Positions 45,115 through 53,539 of a stretch of 64,000 bases of DNA are shown in pieces. The stretch's first letter is position 1; the number at the start of each line of letters is the position of its first letter. Both the position numbers and the translations under genes were made by a program. The stretch comes from Actinomadura hallensis (GTDB lineage Bacteria > Actinomycetota > Actinomycetes > Streptosporangiales > Streptosporangiaceae): positions 620,001 to 684,000 of the forward strand of contig NZ_VFPO01000001.1 in assembly GCF_006716765.1 (NCBI RefSeq), in the 5' to 3' direction. Under the pieces are notes generated by a model that was given only the letters and a program-made list of their open reading frames with translations, ran no database searches and was not told where the DNA came from.

Positions 45115-45747
45115 ATGACTGGGGTTATGCGAGCTCCCCGCAGCCGCGGCATGCTGAGCGGCTTGCTGCTCGTACTCCTCGCGCTGTGGGGCGGACTCAT
45201 CCCGTTCGTCGGCCCCTACTTCGACTTCGGCTTCGGTTCGAGCGACGCCTGGGTCTACAGCAACGCCAAGCTGGTGCTGTCCGTCCTTCCGGCGATCGCC
45301 GTCGGTCTCGGCGGCCTGATGCTGATGGCCACGGCGAACCGTCCTGTGGCCCACTTCGGGGGCTGGCTCGCCGCCGCGGGCGGCCTCTGGTTCGTGGTGG
45401 GCAACACGCTCGCCGCGCTGTGGAACATGGGCGTCGGGACGCCGCTGGGCGGCGAGGCCAGGCAGGTCGCGGAGCGGCTCTCGTTCTTCGAGGGGCTCGG
45501 CGCCATCATGGTGCTGCTCGCGGCGCTGGCGCTGGGACGCTTCCTGGTCGTCGGCGTGCGTGAGTCACGACGCGCCGATCTGCGGCGCCGTGCCGCCGAA
45601 GGGCGCGCCGCCGACGAGCGCGTCACCGACGAGCGCGCCGGCGGCGCCGACGACTCGGAGGCGACCGCCGTTCCCGCGCAGCGGAAGCGGGGTCACTTCC
45701 ATCTCGGCCGGCAGAAGGAGCGCCACACCACGTCCAGAAGGGGCTGA
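45115..45747 (+). CDS. Four-helix membrane protein with charged tail
   Basis: A 210-residue protein with four membrane helices (LLLVLLALWGGLIPFVGPYF; LVLSVLPAIAVGLGGLMLM; GGWLAAAGGLWFVVGNTLAAL; GLGAIMVLLAALALGRFLVV) and a 60-residue basic and acidic cytoplasmic tail. No family is recognised. It stands alone with its own ribosome binding site and a strong terminator hairpin. Confidence 0.7.
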   Translation: MTGVMRAPRSRGMLSGLLLVLLALWGGLIPFVGPYFDFGFGSSDAWVYSNAKLVLSVLPAIAVGLGGLMLMATANRPVAHFGGWLAAAGGLWFVVGNTLAALWNMGVGTPLGGEARQVAERLSFFEGLGAIMVLLAALALGRFLVVGVRESRRADLRRRAAEGRAADERVTDERAGGADDSEATAVPAQRKRGHFHLGRQKERHTTSRRG

Positions 45748-45762
45748 CAGAGCACTCCGCGG

Positions 45763-45804
45763 GCGGTCCGCGGCACGGTCTCAGAAAGCCGTGCCACGGA
45801 CCGC
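45763..45804 (+). terminator. Terminator hairpin
   Basis: GCGGTCCGCGGCACGG pairs with CCGTGCCACGGACCGC over 16 positions with one mismatch and a 10-base loop, 16 bases beyond the membrane protein stop. A small GTCTC/GAGAC hairpin and a CTCCTTTTG run follow. Confidence 0.75.
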
Positions 45805-45824
45805 TTCGCTGTCTCGAAAGAGAC

Positions 45825-46152
45825 ATCTCCTTTTGTCCCGGTGTGGTCGGCGACCGTTCCCCGCACGTCCCCCGGCGGAGCCGGAGCCGGCCTTCGTTGT
45901 CGCATATATCCTGGATCATTTTCGATCACCCGGGGTTCGGCAGGAATGGCCGCGTGATCGCCTGGAACGGGCACCTCGACTTGAAGCCGTCTTTGTTCGG
46001 CGCGTCGAGTTTGCCGTCGGGGACGGGGGTAGGTGCCGTCAGGCGACATCACCGCGGAAGGCGTCGGCCGCGCCCGTCGGCGACGTGTCCCACCGGTGAG
46101 CGCCCAGACCAGGACAGGAGCAGGCCGCACGGCGGCGTGGGGGTGATCCGTG
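45825..46152. other. Upstream region of DUF3040/ctaD
   Basis: About 330 bases with no supported gene. An AT-rich stretch at 45900-45930 (CATATATCCTGGATCATTTT) is the most likely promoter area for the genes at 46153 and 46628. Confidence 0.4.
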
Positions 46153-46587
46153 ATGGGCCTGTCGGAGTACGAGCAGACGGTGCTGCGACGGCTCGACGCC
46201 GACCTCGACCGGGAGGACCCGCGGTTGAGGCGGCTGCTGAACGACTTCCGCCCGCCCGGCCTCGAAACGCCCGGCGCCGAGACGCCCGACTGTGCGGCGC
46301 CCGGCCCCGGAACGCCCGGTCCCGGGGCGTCCGACCCCGGCCCGTCCGCCACCTGGCGGCCGCCGCGGGCGGCGGTCGTCCTGGCGGCGGTCCTGCTCGC
46401 GGGCGCGACGTTCATGCTGACCGGGCTGACCCTGGTGATGCGGCAGCCCTGCCCGGCCGCCGCGACGCCGGCCACCACCGAGGTCACGGGTTCCTCGCGG
46501 ACATCCGGGCCGGCCGGGGAACGCCCCGCCTCGCCGGCGCCGGACCGCGATGCCGGGGCCCGGCCGTCCACGCCGTCCACATGCTGA
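46153..46587 (+). CDS. DUF3040 membrane protein
   Basis: A 144-residue protein beginning [20 protein letters not shown], the DUF3040 signature, followed by a Pro/Gly-rich linker of near-repeats ([21 protein letters not shown]), one membrane helix ([20 protein letters not shown]) and a Pro/Ser-rich tail. Function unknown. It lies 40 bases before ctaD on the same strand. ATG 46153 was chosen over the GTG at 46150. Confidence 0.8.
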   Translation: MGLSEYEQTVLRRLDADLDREDPRLRRLLNDFRPPGLETPGAETPDCAAPGPGTPGPGASDPGPSATWRPPRAAVVLAAVLLAGATFMLTGLTLVMRQPCPAAATPATTEVTGSSRTSGPAGERPASPAPDRDAGARPSTPSTC

Positions 46588-46627
46588 TCCGAGGCGCCCG
46601 CCCGCGCCCGACCCGAGGAGTGCACTG

Positions 46628-48310
46628 GTGACCGATGTGCAGCGGCCGGCGGGTGAGCCGACCACGTCAATGACCGCGCCGGCGCGGAGGGCGAAAGGCC
46701 GGGTGATCGCCGACTGGTTGTCCACCACCGACCACAAGAAGATCGGCTACCTGTACCTGATCGCCTCGTTCGTGTTCTTCTCCCTGGCCGGGCTGATGGC
46801 CATGGTCGTCCGCGGGGAGCTGGCGGAGCCGGGCCTGCAGGTGGTGAGCAACGAGCAGTACAACCAGATGTTCACCATGCACGGCACGATCATGATGTTC
46901 TTCTTCGCGACCCCGCTGTTCGCGGGGTTCGCCAACGTCATCATGCCGCTGCAGATCGGCGCCCCCGACGTGGCGTTCCCCCGGCTGAACGCGCTGAGCT
47001 TCTGGCTGTTCCTCTTCGGCGCGCTGATCGCCGTCTCCGCCTTCCTGACCAGCGAGGGCGCCGCCAGCTTCGGCTGGACGGGCTACCCGCCGCTGTCCGA
47101 CGACGTCCGCTCCCCGGAGCTCGGCGGGGACCTGTGGGCGGGCGGGCTGATCATGTCCGGCTTCGGGACGATCATGGGCGCGGTCAACTTCATCACGACG
47201 ATCATCGGCCTGCGCGCCCCCGGCATGACCATGTTCCGGATGCCGATCTTCACGTGGAACATCCTGTTCACGTCGATCCTGGTCCTGTTGACGTTCCCGG
47301 TGCTGGCGGCCGCCATGTTCGGGCTGTGGGCGGACCGCCTCCTCGACTCCCACATCTACGATCCCTCGCACGGCGGCGAGCTGATGTGGCAGCACCTCTT
47401 CTGGTTCTTCGGGCATCCCGAGGTCTACATCGTCGCGCTGCCGTTCTTCGGGATCATCACCGAGGTCGTTCCCGTCTTCAGCCGCAAGCCGTTGTTCGGC
47501 TACATCGGCATGGTCTTCGCCACCATCACCATCACCGGCCTGTCGATGACGGTGTGGGCGCACCACATGTTCGCCACCGGGCTGGTTCTGCTGCCGTTCT
47601 TCTCCTTCCTGTCGTTCCTGATCGCCATCCCGACCGGCATCAAGTTCTTCAACTGGGTGGGGACGATGTGGCGCGGGCAGATCGTGCTGAAGTCCCCGAT
47701 GGTGTGGGCGCTGGGGTTCCTGGTCACCTTCCTGTTCGGCGGCCTGACCGGCGTGATCCTCGCCTCGCCGCCGCTGGACTTCCAGACCCACGACTCCTAC
47801 TTCGTCATCGCGCACTTCCACTACGTGCTGTTCGGCACCGTGGTGTTCGCGATGTTCGCCGGGTTCTCCTTCTGGTGGCCCAAGATGACCGGCAAGATGC
47901 TGGACGAGCGGCTCTCAATGATCCATTTCGCGATGCTCTTCGTCGGTTTCCACACCACCTTCCTCGTCCAGCACTGGCTCGGCGTCGCCGGCATGCCGCG
48001 CCGCTACGCGGACTATCCCGAGGAGTTCGCCACCCTGAACCTGGTGTCGTCCGCGGGGGCCCTGCTGCTGGGGCTGTCGACCTTCCCGTTCCTGTGGAAC
48101 GTCTGGCGCACCGCCCGCAAGGGCCAGGACGTGAACGTCGACGACCCCTGGGGCTACGGCAACTCCCTGGAATGGGCCACGTCCTGCCCGCCGCCGCGCC
48201 ACAACTTCACCGCGATCCCGCTCATCCGCTCCGAACGCCCCGCCTTCGACATGCGCTACCCCCGCCTGGGGGCGACGAAGCAGGAGAACATCCCGGCCGG
48301 CGAAGGCTGA
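46628..48310 (+). CDS. ctaD: Cytochrome c oxidase subunit I
   Basis: A 560-residue, 12-helix haem-copper oxidase subunit. All catalytic landmarks are present: [11 protein letters not shown] (haem a ligand), HPEVYI (CuB His linked to Tyr), AHHMF (CuB) and HFHYVLFGT (haem a3 and a). It reduces oxygen to water and pumps protons in the cytoplasmic membrane. The GTG at 46628 has a GAGGAG site. Subunits II and III are not nearby, so this is probably an additional ctaD copy that shares partners encoded elsewhere. The DUF2071 gene follows after 9 bases. Confidence 0.96.
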   Translation: MTDVQRPAGEPTTSMTAPARRAKGRVIADWLSTTDHKKIGYLYLIASFVFFSLAGLMAMVVRGELAEPGLQVVSNEQYNQMFTMHGTIMMFFFATPLFAGFANVIMPLQIGAPDVAFPRLNALSFWLFLFGALIAVSAFLTSEGAASFGWTGYPPLSDDVRSPELGGDLWAGGLIMSGFGTIMGAVNFITTIIGLRAPGMTMFRMPIFTWNILFTSILVLLTFPVLAAAMFGLWADRLLDSHIYDPSHGGELMWQHLFWFFGHPEVYIVALPFFGIITEVVPVFSRKPLFGYIGMVFATITITGLSMTVWAHHMFATGLVLLPFFSFLSFLIAIPTGIKFFNWVGTMWRGQIVLKSPMVWALGFLVTFLFGGLTGVILASPPLDFQTHDSYFVIAHFHYVLFGTVVFAMFAGFSFWWPKMTGKMLDERLSMIHFAMLFVGFHTTFLVQHWLGVAGMPRRYADYPEEFATLNLVSSAGALLLGLSTFPFLWNVWRTARKGQDVNVDDPWGYGNSLEWATSCPPPRHNFTAIPLIRSERPAFDMRYPRLGATKQENIPAGEG

Positions 48311-48319
48311 GGGTTCCCG

Positions 48320-49108
48320 ATGAATGACGAAACGCCCGGGGAAACACCGCACCCGGCCGCCGAGCCGGTGACCGTCACCCCGCCCAGGGACTGCTCGCCG
48401 GTGGTCTCGACGCAGACCTGGCAGGACGTGGTCTTCCTGCACTGGCCCTACGACCCGGAGATCCTGCGGCATCTCGTCCCGGCCGGGTCGCGGCTCGACA
48501 CGCATGAGGGGAGGACGTGGGTCGGGGTGGTGGCCCTGCGGCTCACGGGCGTCCGTCTCGGCGGACTCCTGCGGCTGCCCTACCTCGGCGACTTCAACGA
48601 GGTCAACGTCCGGATCTACACAGTCGGCGACGACGGCCGGCGCAGCACCGTGTTCCTGGCGATGGAGGCCGAGCGGCTGGCCGTGGTCTCGGCCGCCCGT
48701 GCCCTGCTGCGGCTGCCGTACTCGTGGGCCGCCGTGGACCGGCACCGCCAGGGCGACATCGTCGGGTACAGGACCGAACGGCGCCTTCCCGGTCCCAGGG
48801 GAGCGGGCATCGGCTGCACCCTCCGGCTGGGGGAGGCGCACATGCCGGACGCCGCCGAGAACTTCTTCACCGCCCGCTGGGGCACCCACACCCCCTGGTA
48901 CGGGACGCCGCTGTACCTGCCCTTCGCCCACGAGCCGTGGCCGCTGCTGACGGCCGAGCTGCTGGACTACTCCGACGAAGGGCTGTTCGCCGCCGTGGGC
49001 GTGCCCGCCCCCGAGGGGCCGCCGGCCAGCGTCCTCTACTCCCGCGAGGTGCGGCCGCGCAGCGGGCCTCCCCTTCCCGCCGCCGGAAAGCAGGCAGGTC
49101 CCGGATAG
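48320..49108 (+). CDS. DUF2071 (YqjF-type) protein
   Basis: A 262-residue soluble protein with the DUF2071 features VVFLHWPYDPEILRHLVPAG, VGVVALRLTGVRLGG, LGDFNEVNVRIYTV and FFTARWGTHTPWYG. The fold is related to acetoacetate decarboxylase-like beta-cones; function unknown. It begins 9 bases after ctaD and is probably transcribed with it. Confidence 0.88.
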   Translation: MNDETPGETPHPAAEPVTVTPPRDCSPVVSTQTWQDVVFLHWPYDPEILRHLVPAGSRLDTHEGRTWVGVVALRLTGVRLGGLLRLPYLGDFNEVNVRIYTVGDDGRRSTVFLAMEAERLAVVSAARALLRLPYSWAAVDRHRQGDIVGYRTERRLPGPRGAGIGCTLRLGEAHMPDAAENFFTARWGTHTPWYGTPLYLPFAHEPWPLLTAELLDYSDEGLFAAVGVPAPEGPPASVLYSREVRPRSGPPLPAAGKQAGPG

Positions 49109-49158
49109 GACCACAGCGACCGCTCGACGTCCCGCGGAGCGAGCGGGAGGGCGGACGA

Positions 49159-49180
49159 GCGGCCGGGGATCGCCGGCCGC
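49159..49180. terminator. Bidirectional hairpin
   Basis: GCGGCCGG and CCGGCCGC form a perfect 8-bp stem with a 6-base loop between the convergent DUF2071 and hemerythrin genes. Confidence 0.7.
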
Positions 49181-49216
49181 GACCGTCCTACGGAATCGGA
49201 ACCGGCGGGCCGGGTC

Positions 49217-49786
49217 TCACTTGTCGCGGGCGTCGCGGATCAGGTCGCGGACGCGGTCCATCAGCGCGGCGGGCGGGCCGACGAGCATGTTCTTCTTCGC
49301 GCTCTCGACGCCGGGCCGCGGATGGGTGGGGGCGGTGGCCTCGGCGGCGCGCACCGCGGCGGCGAAGCCCCTCAGCTGCTGCGGGCTGAACTCCCCCCTG
49401 ATGCGGTCGAACTCGTAGCGCTCCTCGGCGCGGGCGTGGGTCAGCACGTCCATGCGGAGCTTGTCGACGGACTTGAGGAACGCCGGGTCGTCGGTGTCCA
49501 TGCCGTCCAGTTCCGCCAGCAGCTCCTTGGCCTCGCGCTCCTCGGCCAGCCGGTCGTCCACGATCCCGTCGCCGCCCGGGAACCGGCGGGCCACCGGATG
49601 GACGATCTCCTCCTCGGCGGTCTCGTGGACGGCGAGCAGCCTGACCAGCTCGCGGAACGCGTCCCTGCGCTCGGTGCCGTCGGAGTGCAGGACCTCGTCG
49701 AACAGGTCCCTGATGCGGCCGTGCTGTGCGCGGAGCAGGTCGATGACGTCCTCGGTCGTCTCGGCGTCGGCGGGTGTGGTGCGCAT
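49217..49786 (-). CDS. Hemerythrin HHE-domain protein
   Basis: A 189-residue four-helix protein with two HHE units: LLRAQHGRIRDLFDEVL and VHETAEEEIVHP, then LTHARAEERYEFDRI. These His and Glu residues would bind a di-iron centre used for oxygen, NO or iron sensing. The ATG at 49786 follows AGGAA. Single gene, with a second hemerythrin domain at 63.4 kb fused to an ATPase. Confidence 0.9.
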   Translation of the reverse strand: MRTTPADAETTEDVIDLLRAQHGRIRDLFDEVLHSDGTERRDAFRELVRLLAVHETAEEEIVHPVARRFPGGDGIVDDRLAEEREAKELLAELDGMDTDDPAFLKSVDKLRMDVLTHARAEERYEFDRIRGEFSPQQLRGFAAAVRAAEATAPTHPRPGVESAKKNMLVGPPAALMDRVRDLIRDARDK

Positions 49787-50015
49787 GGGTTCCTCGCTCT
49801 TCGTTCGGACATTGGGCGACGCGCCGTGCACTACCCAGGGCCGGGGGTGTCAATCGGGCGGTCTGGGCGGGCGGTCCGGTGCGCGCCGGGACGGCCCGGT
49901 TCGCCAACGAGATCTAAAGATCTTGGTCTTCGGCGGCGGGGGATGTGCGGGGCGGGCCGTGGCGGGTAGGCGCACCGAGCGTCATGTCGTCCGTCGTGAG
50001 AAAGGGGTGTGCGCG

Positions 50016-51221
50016 GTGGCGTTCAATCCGTTCGATCATCGTGGGATTCCGCTGGACGAGCAGCTGCGGAACTGGGACCAGCTGGACGTGGCCCCGGTGG
50101 ATCCGGACGAGTCGGATCCGTACACGAAGTGCCGCATCATCGCGCTGAACGGGATCGAGATGGAGGCGACGATGTTCAGCCACCATTTCGCCCGGGTCTG
50201 TCCGGACCTCGACGTCCGCCAGCAGCTGGCGCGGGTGCGGTACATGGAGCAGCAGCAGCAGAAGGTGGTGAACTGGCTGCTGCCGGGGCAGGCGTCGGTG
50301 CTGGAGACCACGCTGTCGTACGAGCAGGTCGCCACGGACCTGACCGCGTGGGTGGCGCGGATGGAGCCCGACCCGTACCTGAAGGCGGGGTACCAGTTCG
50401 GGCTGCTGGAGGACTTCGACCACCTGTACCGGTACGCCAACCTGTACGAGATGATCGAGCACCGCAAGGCCGAGAAGGTCGTCGACCAGCTCACCGAGGT
50501 GATGCCGGGCCGTCCCACGATCCAGCAGCACCGCGACCCGATGGACAACGTCCGCCAGCCCTACGACCGGGAGACCGCGGCGCCGCTGTCGAAGCTGCAC
50601 GCACTGACGATCATGGCTGCCGAGCAGCAGACCATGAACTTCTACAACAACGTCGGCCCCATGTACATGGAGCCGATCGCACGGCAGCTGTACCAGGAGA
50701 TCGGCCTCGTCGAGGAAGAGCACGTGACTCACTACGAGTCGATGCAGGACCCGAACGAGACGTGGTGGGAGCGGCTGGTCAACCACGAGTACAACGAGTG
50801 CTACCTGTACTACTCGTTCATGCAGACCGAGTCCGATCCCCGCCTGAAGGGGATCTGGGAGCTGCACCTGAACATGGAGCTGGAGCACCTGCGCATCGCC
50901 TGTGACCTGATGCGCCGCCACGACGGCCGCGACCCGGAGGCGATGCTGCCGCACGAGCTGCCCGAGCCGGTCACCTTCGAGCCGAACAAGGAGTACATCC
51001 GCGAGGTGCTGGCCACCCAGATCGACTACACCACGCTGGGCACCGGCATCGTCCAGGAGGCCCACGAGCGGTTCGAGGCCATGCAGGAGCGGATCAACGC
51101 CGAGCGTCCCTCCACCGAGACCGTCATCGAAGAGCACCGCCACAAGTTCGGCGACGAGTACCGCCTGGAGATGGAAGGCCCCCACCCCGTTCCCCGCCTC
51201 CGCGCCCAGCCCTACGGGTAG
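50016..51221 (+). CDS. Ferritin-like di-iron protein of unknown function
   Basis: A 401-residue helical protein rich in candidate iron ligands: FSHHFARVC near 54, LIxEEEHVTHYESM-type segment VEEEHVTHYESM near 233, LVNHEYNECYLYYSF near 255 and LNMELEHLRIA near 285. The repeated E-x-x-H pattern fits the ferritin-like superfamily. No named family was recognised. GTG 50016 has AAAGGGG upstream. It is divergent from the hemerythrin gene, so two di-iron proteins share the 230-bp region. Confidence 0.72.
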   Translation: MAFNPFDHRGIPLDEQLRNWDQLDVAPVDPDESDPYTKCRIIALNGIEMEATMFSHHFARVCPDLDVRQQLARVRYMEQQQQKVVNWLLPGQASVLETTLSYEQVATDLTAWVARMEPDPYLKAGYQFGLLEDFDHLYRYANLYEMIEHRKAEKVVDQLTEVMPGRPTIQQHRDPMDNVRQPYDRETAAPLSKLHALTIMAAEQQTMNFYNNVGPMYMEPIARQLYQEIGLVEEEHVTHYESMQDPNETWWERLVNHEYNECYLYYSFMQTESDPRLKGIWELHLNMELEHLRIACDLMRRHDGRDPEAMLPHELPEPVTFEPNKEYIREVLATQIDYTTLGTGIVQEAHERFEAMQERINAERPSTETVIEEHRHKFGDEYRLEMEGPHPVPRLRAQPYG

Positions 51222-51277
51222 CGCGCGGCAGCGGACCGGCCGGGCGCCTCCCGTAGGGCTGGGCCCGGCCGGTCCGC
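51205..51277. terminator. Interlocked inverted repeats at the end of the ferritin-like gene
   Basis: Two perfect inverted repeats alternate: A (CCCAGCCCTACGGG, 51205-51218), B (GCGGACCGGCCGGGC, 51231-51245), A' (51250-51263) and B' (51263-51277). A pairs with A' over 14 bp and B with B' over 15 bp. They cannot both form as simple hairpins but can form a pseudoknot. A covers the last codons of the ferritin-like gene. The B stem alone would serve as a terminator for the convergent genes. Confidence 0.75.
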
Positions 51278-51294
51278 GCATGGGCGGGCCGCTG

Positions 51295-51696
51295 TCACTT
51301 CCGCTTCTTCGCGCGGTCCTTGGGGGCGTCGGCCTGCAGCCAGGCGGCGATCCAGCACGCCTCCGCGACGCCGTCGAGCAGGTAGGTCCACTTGATCTGG
51401 CCGCGCGCGAAGTAGACGACGTCGATGGTCAGCAGCGTCGTGGCCGTGCACAGGCCGATCCGCCGCGCGTGCTCCAGACCGTCGGGCGAGGTGCCGGCGC
51501 GGAGCTGCGACCAGCCCGCGGACGCCAGCAGGGCGGCCGCGGTGCGCTGGAGCCACCGGTCCCGTTTGGGTCCGAAGAACCATTCGAAGCTCCGCATGCT
51601 CACCAGGGGCCACGTCCCGCCCGCCAGGTTGAACAGGCCGTGGCCCAGGGCGAGTACCGCGGGATCGCGCACGACCGTCCGCTGAGAGTCCGGCAT
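51295..51696 (-). CDS. Small membrane protein
   Basis: A 133-residue protein with about three or four membrane helices (VLALGHGLFNLAGGTWPLV; TAAALLASAGWSQL; IGLCTATTLLTIDVVYFARG; GVAEACWIAAWLQA) and a Lys-rich end. It resembles uncharacterised actinobacterial proteins; no family name is certain. It converges on the ferritin-like gene. Confidence 0.7.
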   Translation of the reverse strand: MPDSQRTVVRDPAVLALGHGLFNLAGGTWPLVSMRSFEWFFGPKRDRWLQRTAAALLASAGWSQLRAGTSPDGLEHARRIGLCTATTLLTIDVVYFARGQIKWTYLLDGVAEACWIAAWLQADAPKDRAKKRK

Positions 51697-51853
51697 CTGC
51701 TGCTTCCCTCCACGCTGTGATGGCCGCGGTGGGGGCCGCGGTTTCCCCAGGGCGTACCGCGTTTCCCGTGCGCTTATGCGGTCGCCCGCCGCCCGGTCGC
51801 GCGCATGCGGGGAGGTCGGGCGGGTGGGCGGCCCCGGGCCGGGCCGCCGGGCG

Positions 51854-52657
51854 TCACTCCCGCCGGGCGCCGTCGTCGAGGCCGAGGAGGCGTCCCCAGA
51901 TGGCTTGGGCGGTGTCCTGGTACGCCTTCGTCAGCTCCACCAGCCGCCGGAGGGGCTCGGGGTCGCAGAGCTCCTCGGGGAGCAGGGGGTCGTGGAGGAC
52001 GGTGGCGATCGCGCGGCTGCCGAGCAGCAGGGACTCGCGGGCGAACTCCTCGGGGCTCAGGTCGGCGAGGCGTTCCCGGCTCCGGACCAGCTCGTCCGCG
52101 GTCCGGGTCAGCGCGGAGGTGAGGGCTTCCGCGTCCCAGAGGCCGCGCAGCTCCCGGTCGGCGCCGGGGTCGAGGTCGTCGATCGCGAACACCACCGCGC
52201 CGGGGGCCATGCCGGTGCCGGCCAGGGTCCGGCGCAGCCCCTCCACGCCTCCCCGCAGGTTGTCGGGCCGGACGTGCAGCGACCCGCGCCAGGCGTGGAA
52301 GCCCAGGAGCCGCACCGCCCGGCCGTGGTGGCGGAGGGCCGCGCGGTCGGTGCTGGCGGTGGCGGAGTTCTCGACGGCGGCCCAGCGTCCCGTCCACGGC
52401 ACGCGGGAGCGGTGGCGGTCCGCCCACCGCGCGACGTGGGGGTAGGCGCGCAGCCGGTCGGGACGCGGCAGGTAGACGCCGCGGCCGTCGCGTTCCAGCA
52501 CGCCCTCCTCGCCGAGGCGCTTGGCCGCCATGCGGATGCTCGGCGCGCTCAGCCCGACGATCTCCCCGGCCCGGACCAGCGCGGCGATCGAGAACCGGGT
52601 GTGCGGGCGGGCCGTCAGCAGGTCCAGCAGGAGCTTGCGGGCGGTGAGGTCCGGCAC
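51854..52657 (-). CDS. PaaX-family transcriptional regulator
   Basis: A 267-residue regulator with an N-terminal winged helix (IVGLSAPSIRMAAKRLGEEG then VLERDGRGVYLP) and the PaaX C-terminal domain (DPLLPEELCDPEPLRRLVEL). PaaX represses phenylacetate genes and is released by phenylacetyl-CoA; relatives control other CoA-dependent catabolic genes. It is divergent from an enoyl-CoA hydratase and acyl-CoA ligase pair, the likely targets. The GTG at 52657 has AGGAG 9 bases upstream; a TTGTAACAA near-palindrome overlaps this leader. Confidence 0.87.
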   Translation of the reverse strand: MPDLTARKLLLDLLTARPHTRFSIAALVRAGEIVGLSAPSIRMAAKRLGEEGVLERDGRGVYLPRPDRLRAYPHVARWADRHRSRVPWTGRWAAVENSATASTDRAALRHHGRAVRLLGFHAWRGSLHVRPDNLRGGVEGLRRTLAGTGMAPGAVVFAIDDLDPGADRELRGLWDAEALTSALTRTADELVRSRERLADLSPEEFARESLLLGSRAIATVLHDPLLPEELCDPEPLRRLVELTKAYQDTAQAIWGRLLGLDDGARRE

Positions 52658-52735
52658 TTGTAACAACTCCTAGACAGCTTTTTCCAAAGTACGTTATATG
52701 TGGGGGTGTCGCTCGTTCGAGACCCGGAGGTAACG

Positions 52736-53539
52736 ATGGCCGACGTGCGAGTCGAGGTGACGGGCACGACCACCACCATCTGGATGGACCGGCCCGACCG
52801 CCGCAACGCCGTCGACGGCCCGATGGCCGCCGAGCTGCGGGAGGCGTTCGAGGCGTTCGAGGCCGACGAGAGCCAGCGCGTGGCCGTCCTCGCCGGGTCC
52901 GGCGGGACGTTCTGCGCGGGGGCCGACCTGACCGCGGTGTCCGACCCCGCCCGCCGCAACGAGCTCGACCCCGAGGGCGGCGGCTCCGGCCCCATGGGCC
53001 CGAGCCGGATGCGGCTCGCGAAGCCGCTCATCGCCGCCGTCAGCGGGTACGCCGTGGCGGGCGGGCTGGAGCTCGCCCTCCTCGCCGACCTGCGGGTCGT
53101 GGAGCGCGACGCGGTGATGGGCGTGTTCTGCCGCCGCTGGGGCGTGCCGCTGATCGACGGCGGCACCGTCCGGCTGCCGCGGATCGTCGGGCTGGGCCGG
53201 GCGCTCGACCTCATCATGACGGGACGGCCGGTCGGGGCCGACGAGGCCCTCGCGATCGGCCTGGCCAACCGCGTCGTCGAGCCCGGGGAGGCCGTCGACG
53301 CCGCCCGGGAGCTGGCCGAGCAGATCGCGTCCTTCCCGTTCGAGTGCGTGCTGACCGACCGCGCCTCGACCTACGCGGGCCTCGACCTGCCCCTCGCCGA
53401 GGCGCTGCGCGCGGAGGGCGCCGCCGGGGTCCCGATCGTGGCGCGCGAGGGCGCGGCCGGGGCCGCCAGGTTCGTCGCCGGCGCGGGCCGGCACGGACGT
53501 TTCGAGCACGAGGAGACCACCCATGACCACCACCCGTGA
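52736..53539 (+). CDS. Enoyl-CoA hydratase/isomerase
   Basis: A 267-residue crotonase-fold enzyme with the oxyanion-hole segments AGSGGTFCAGADL and GYAVAGGLELALLADLR. The usual two catalytic Glu positions do not appear conserved (WGVPLIDGGTVRLPRIVG, then ALDLIMTG), so hydratase activity is uncertain. It overlaps the ligase start by 17 bases. A CCGGAGG site precedes ATG 52736. Confidence 0.88.
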   Translation: MADVRVEVTGTTTTIWMDRPDRRNAVDGPMAAELREAFEAFEADESQRVAVLAGSGGTFCAGADLTAVSDPARRNELDPEGGGSGPMGPSRMRLAKPLIAAVSGYAVAGGLELALLADLRVVERDAVMGVFCRRWGVPLIDGGTVRLPRIVGLGRALDLIMTGRPVGADEALAIGLANRVVEPGEAVDAARELAEQIASFPFECVLTDRASTYAGLDLPLAEALRAEGAAGVPIVAREGAAGAARFVAGAGRHGRFEHEETTHDHHP

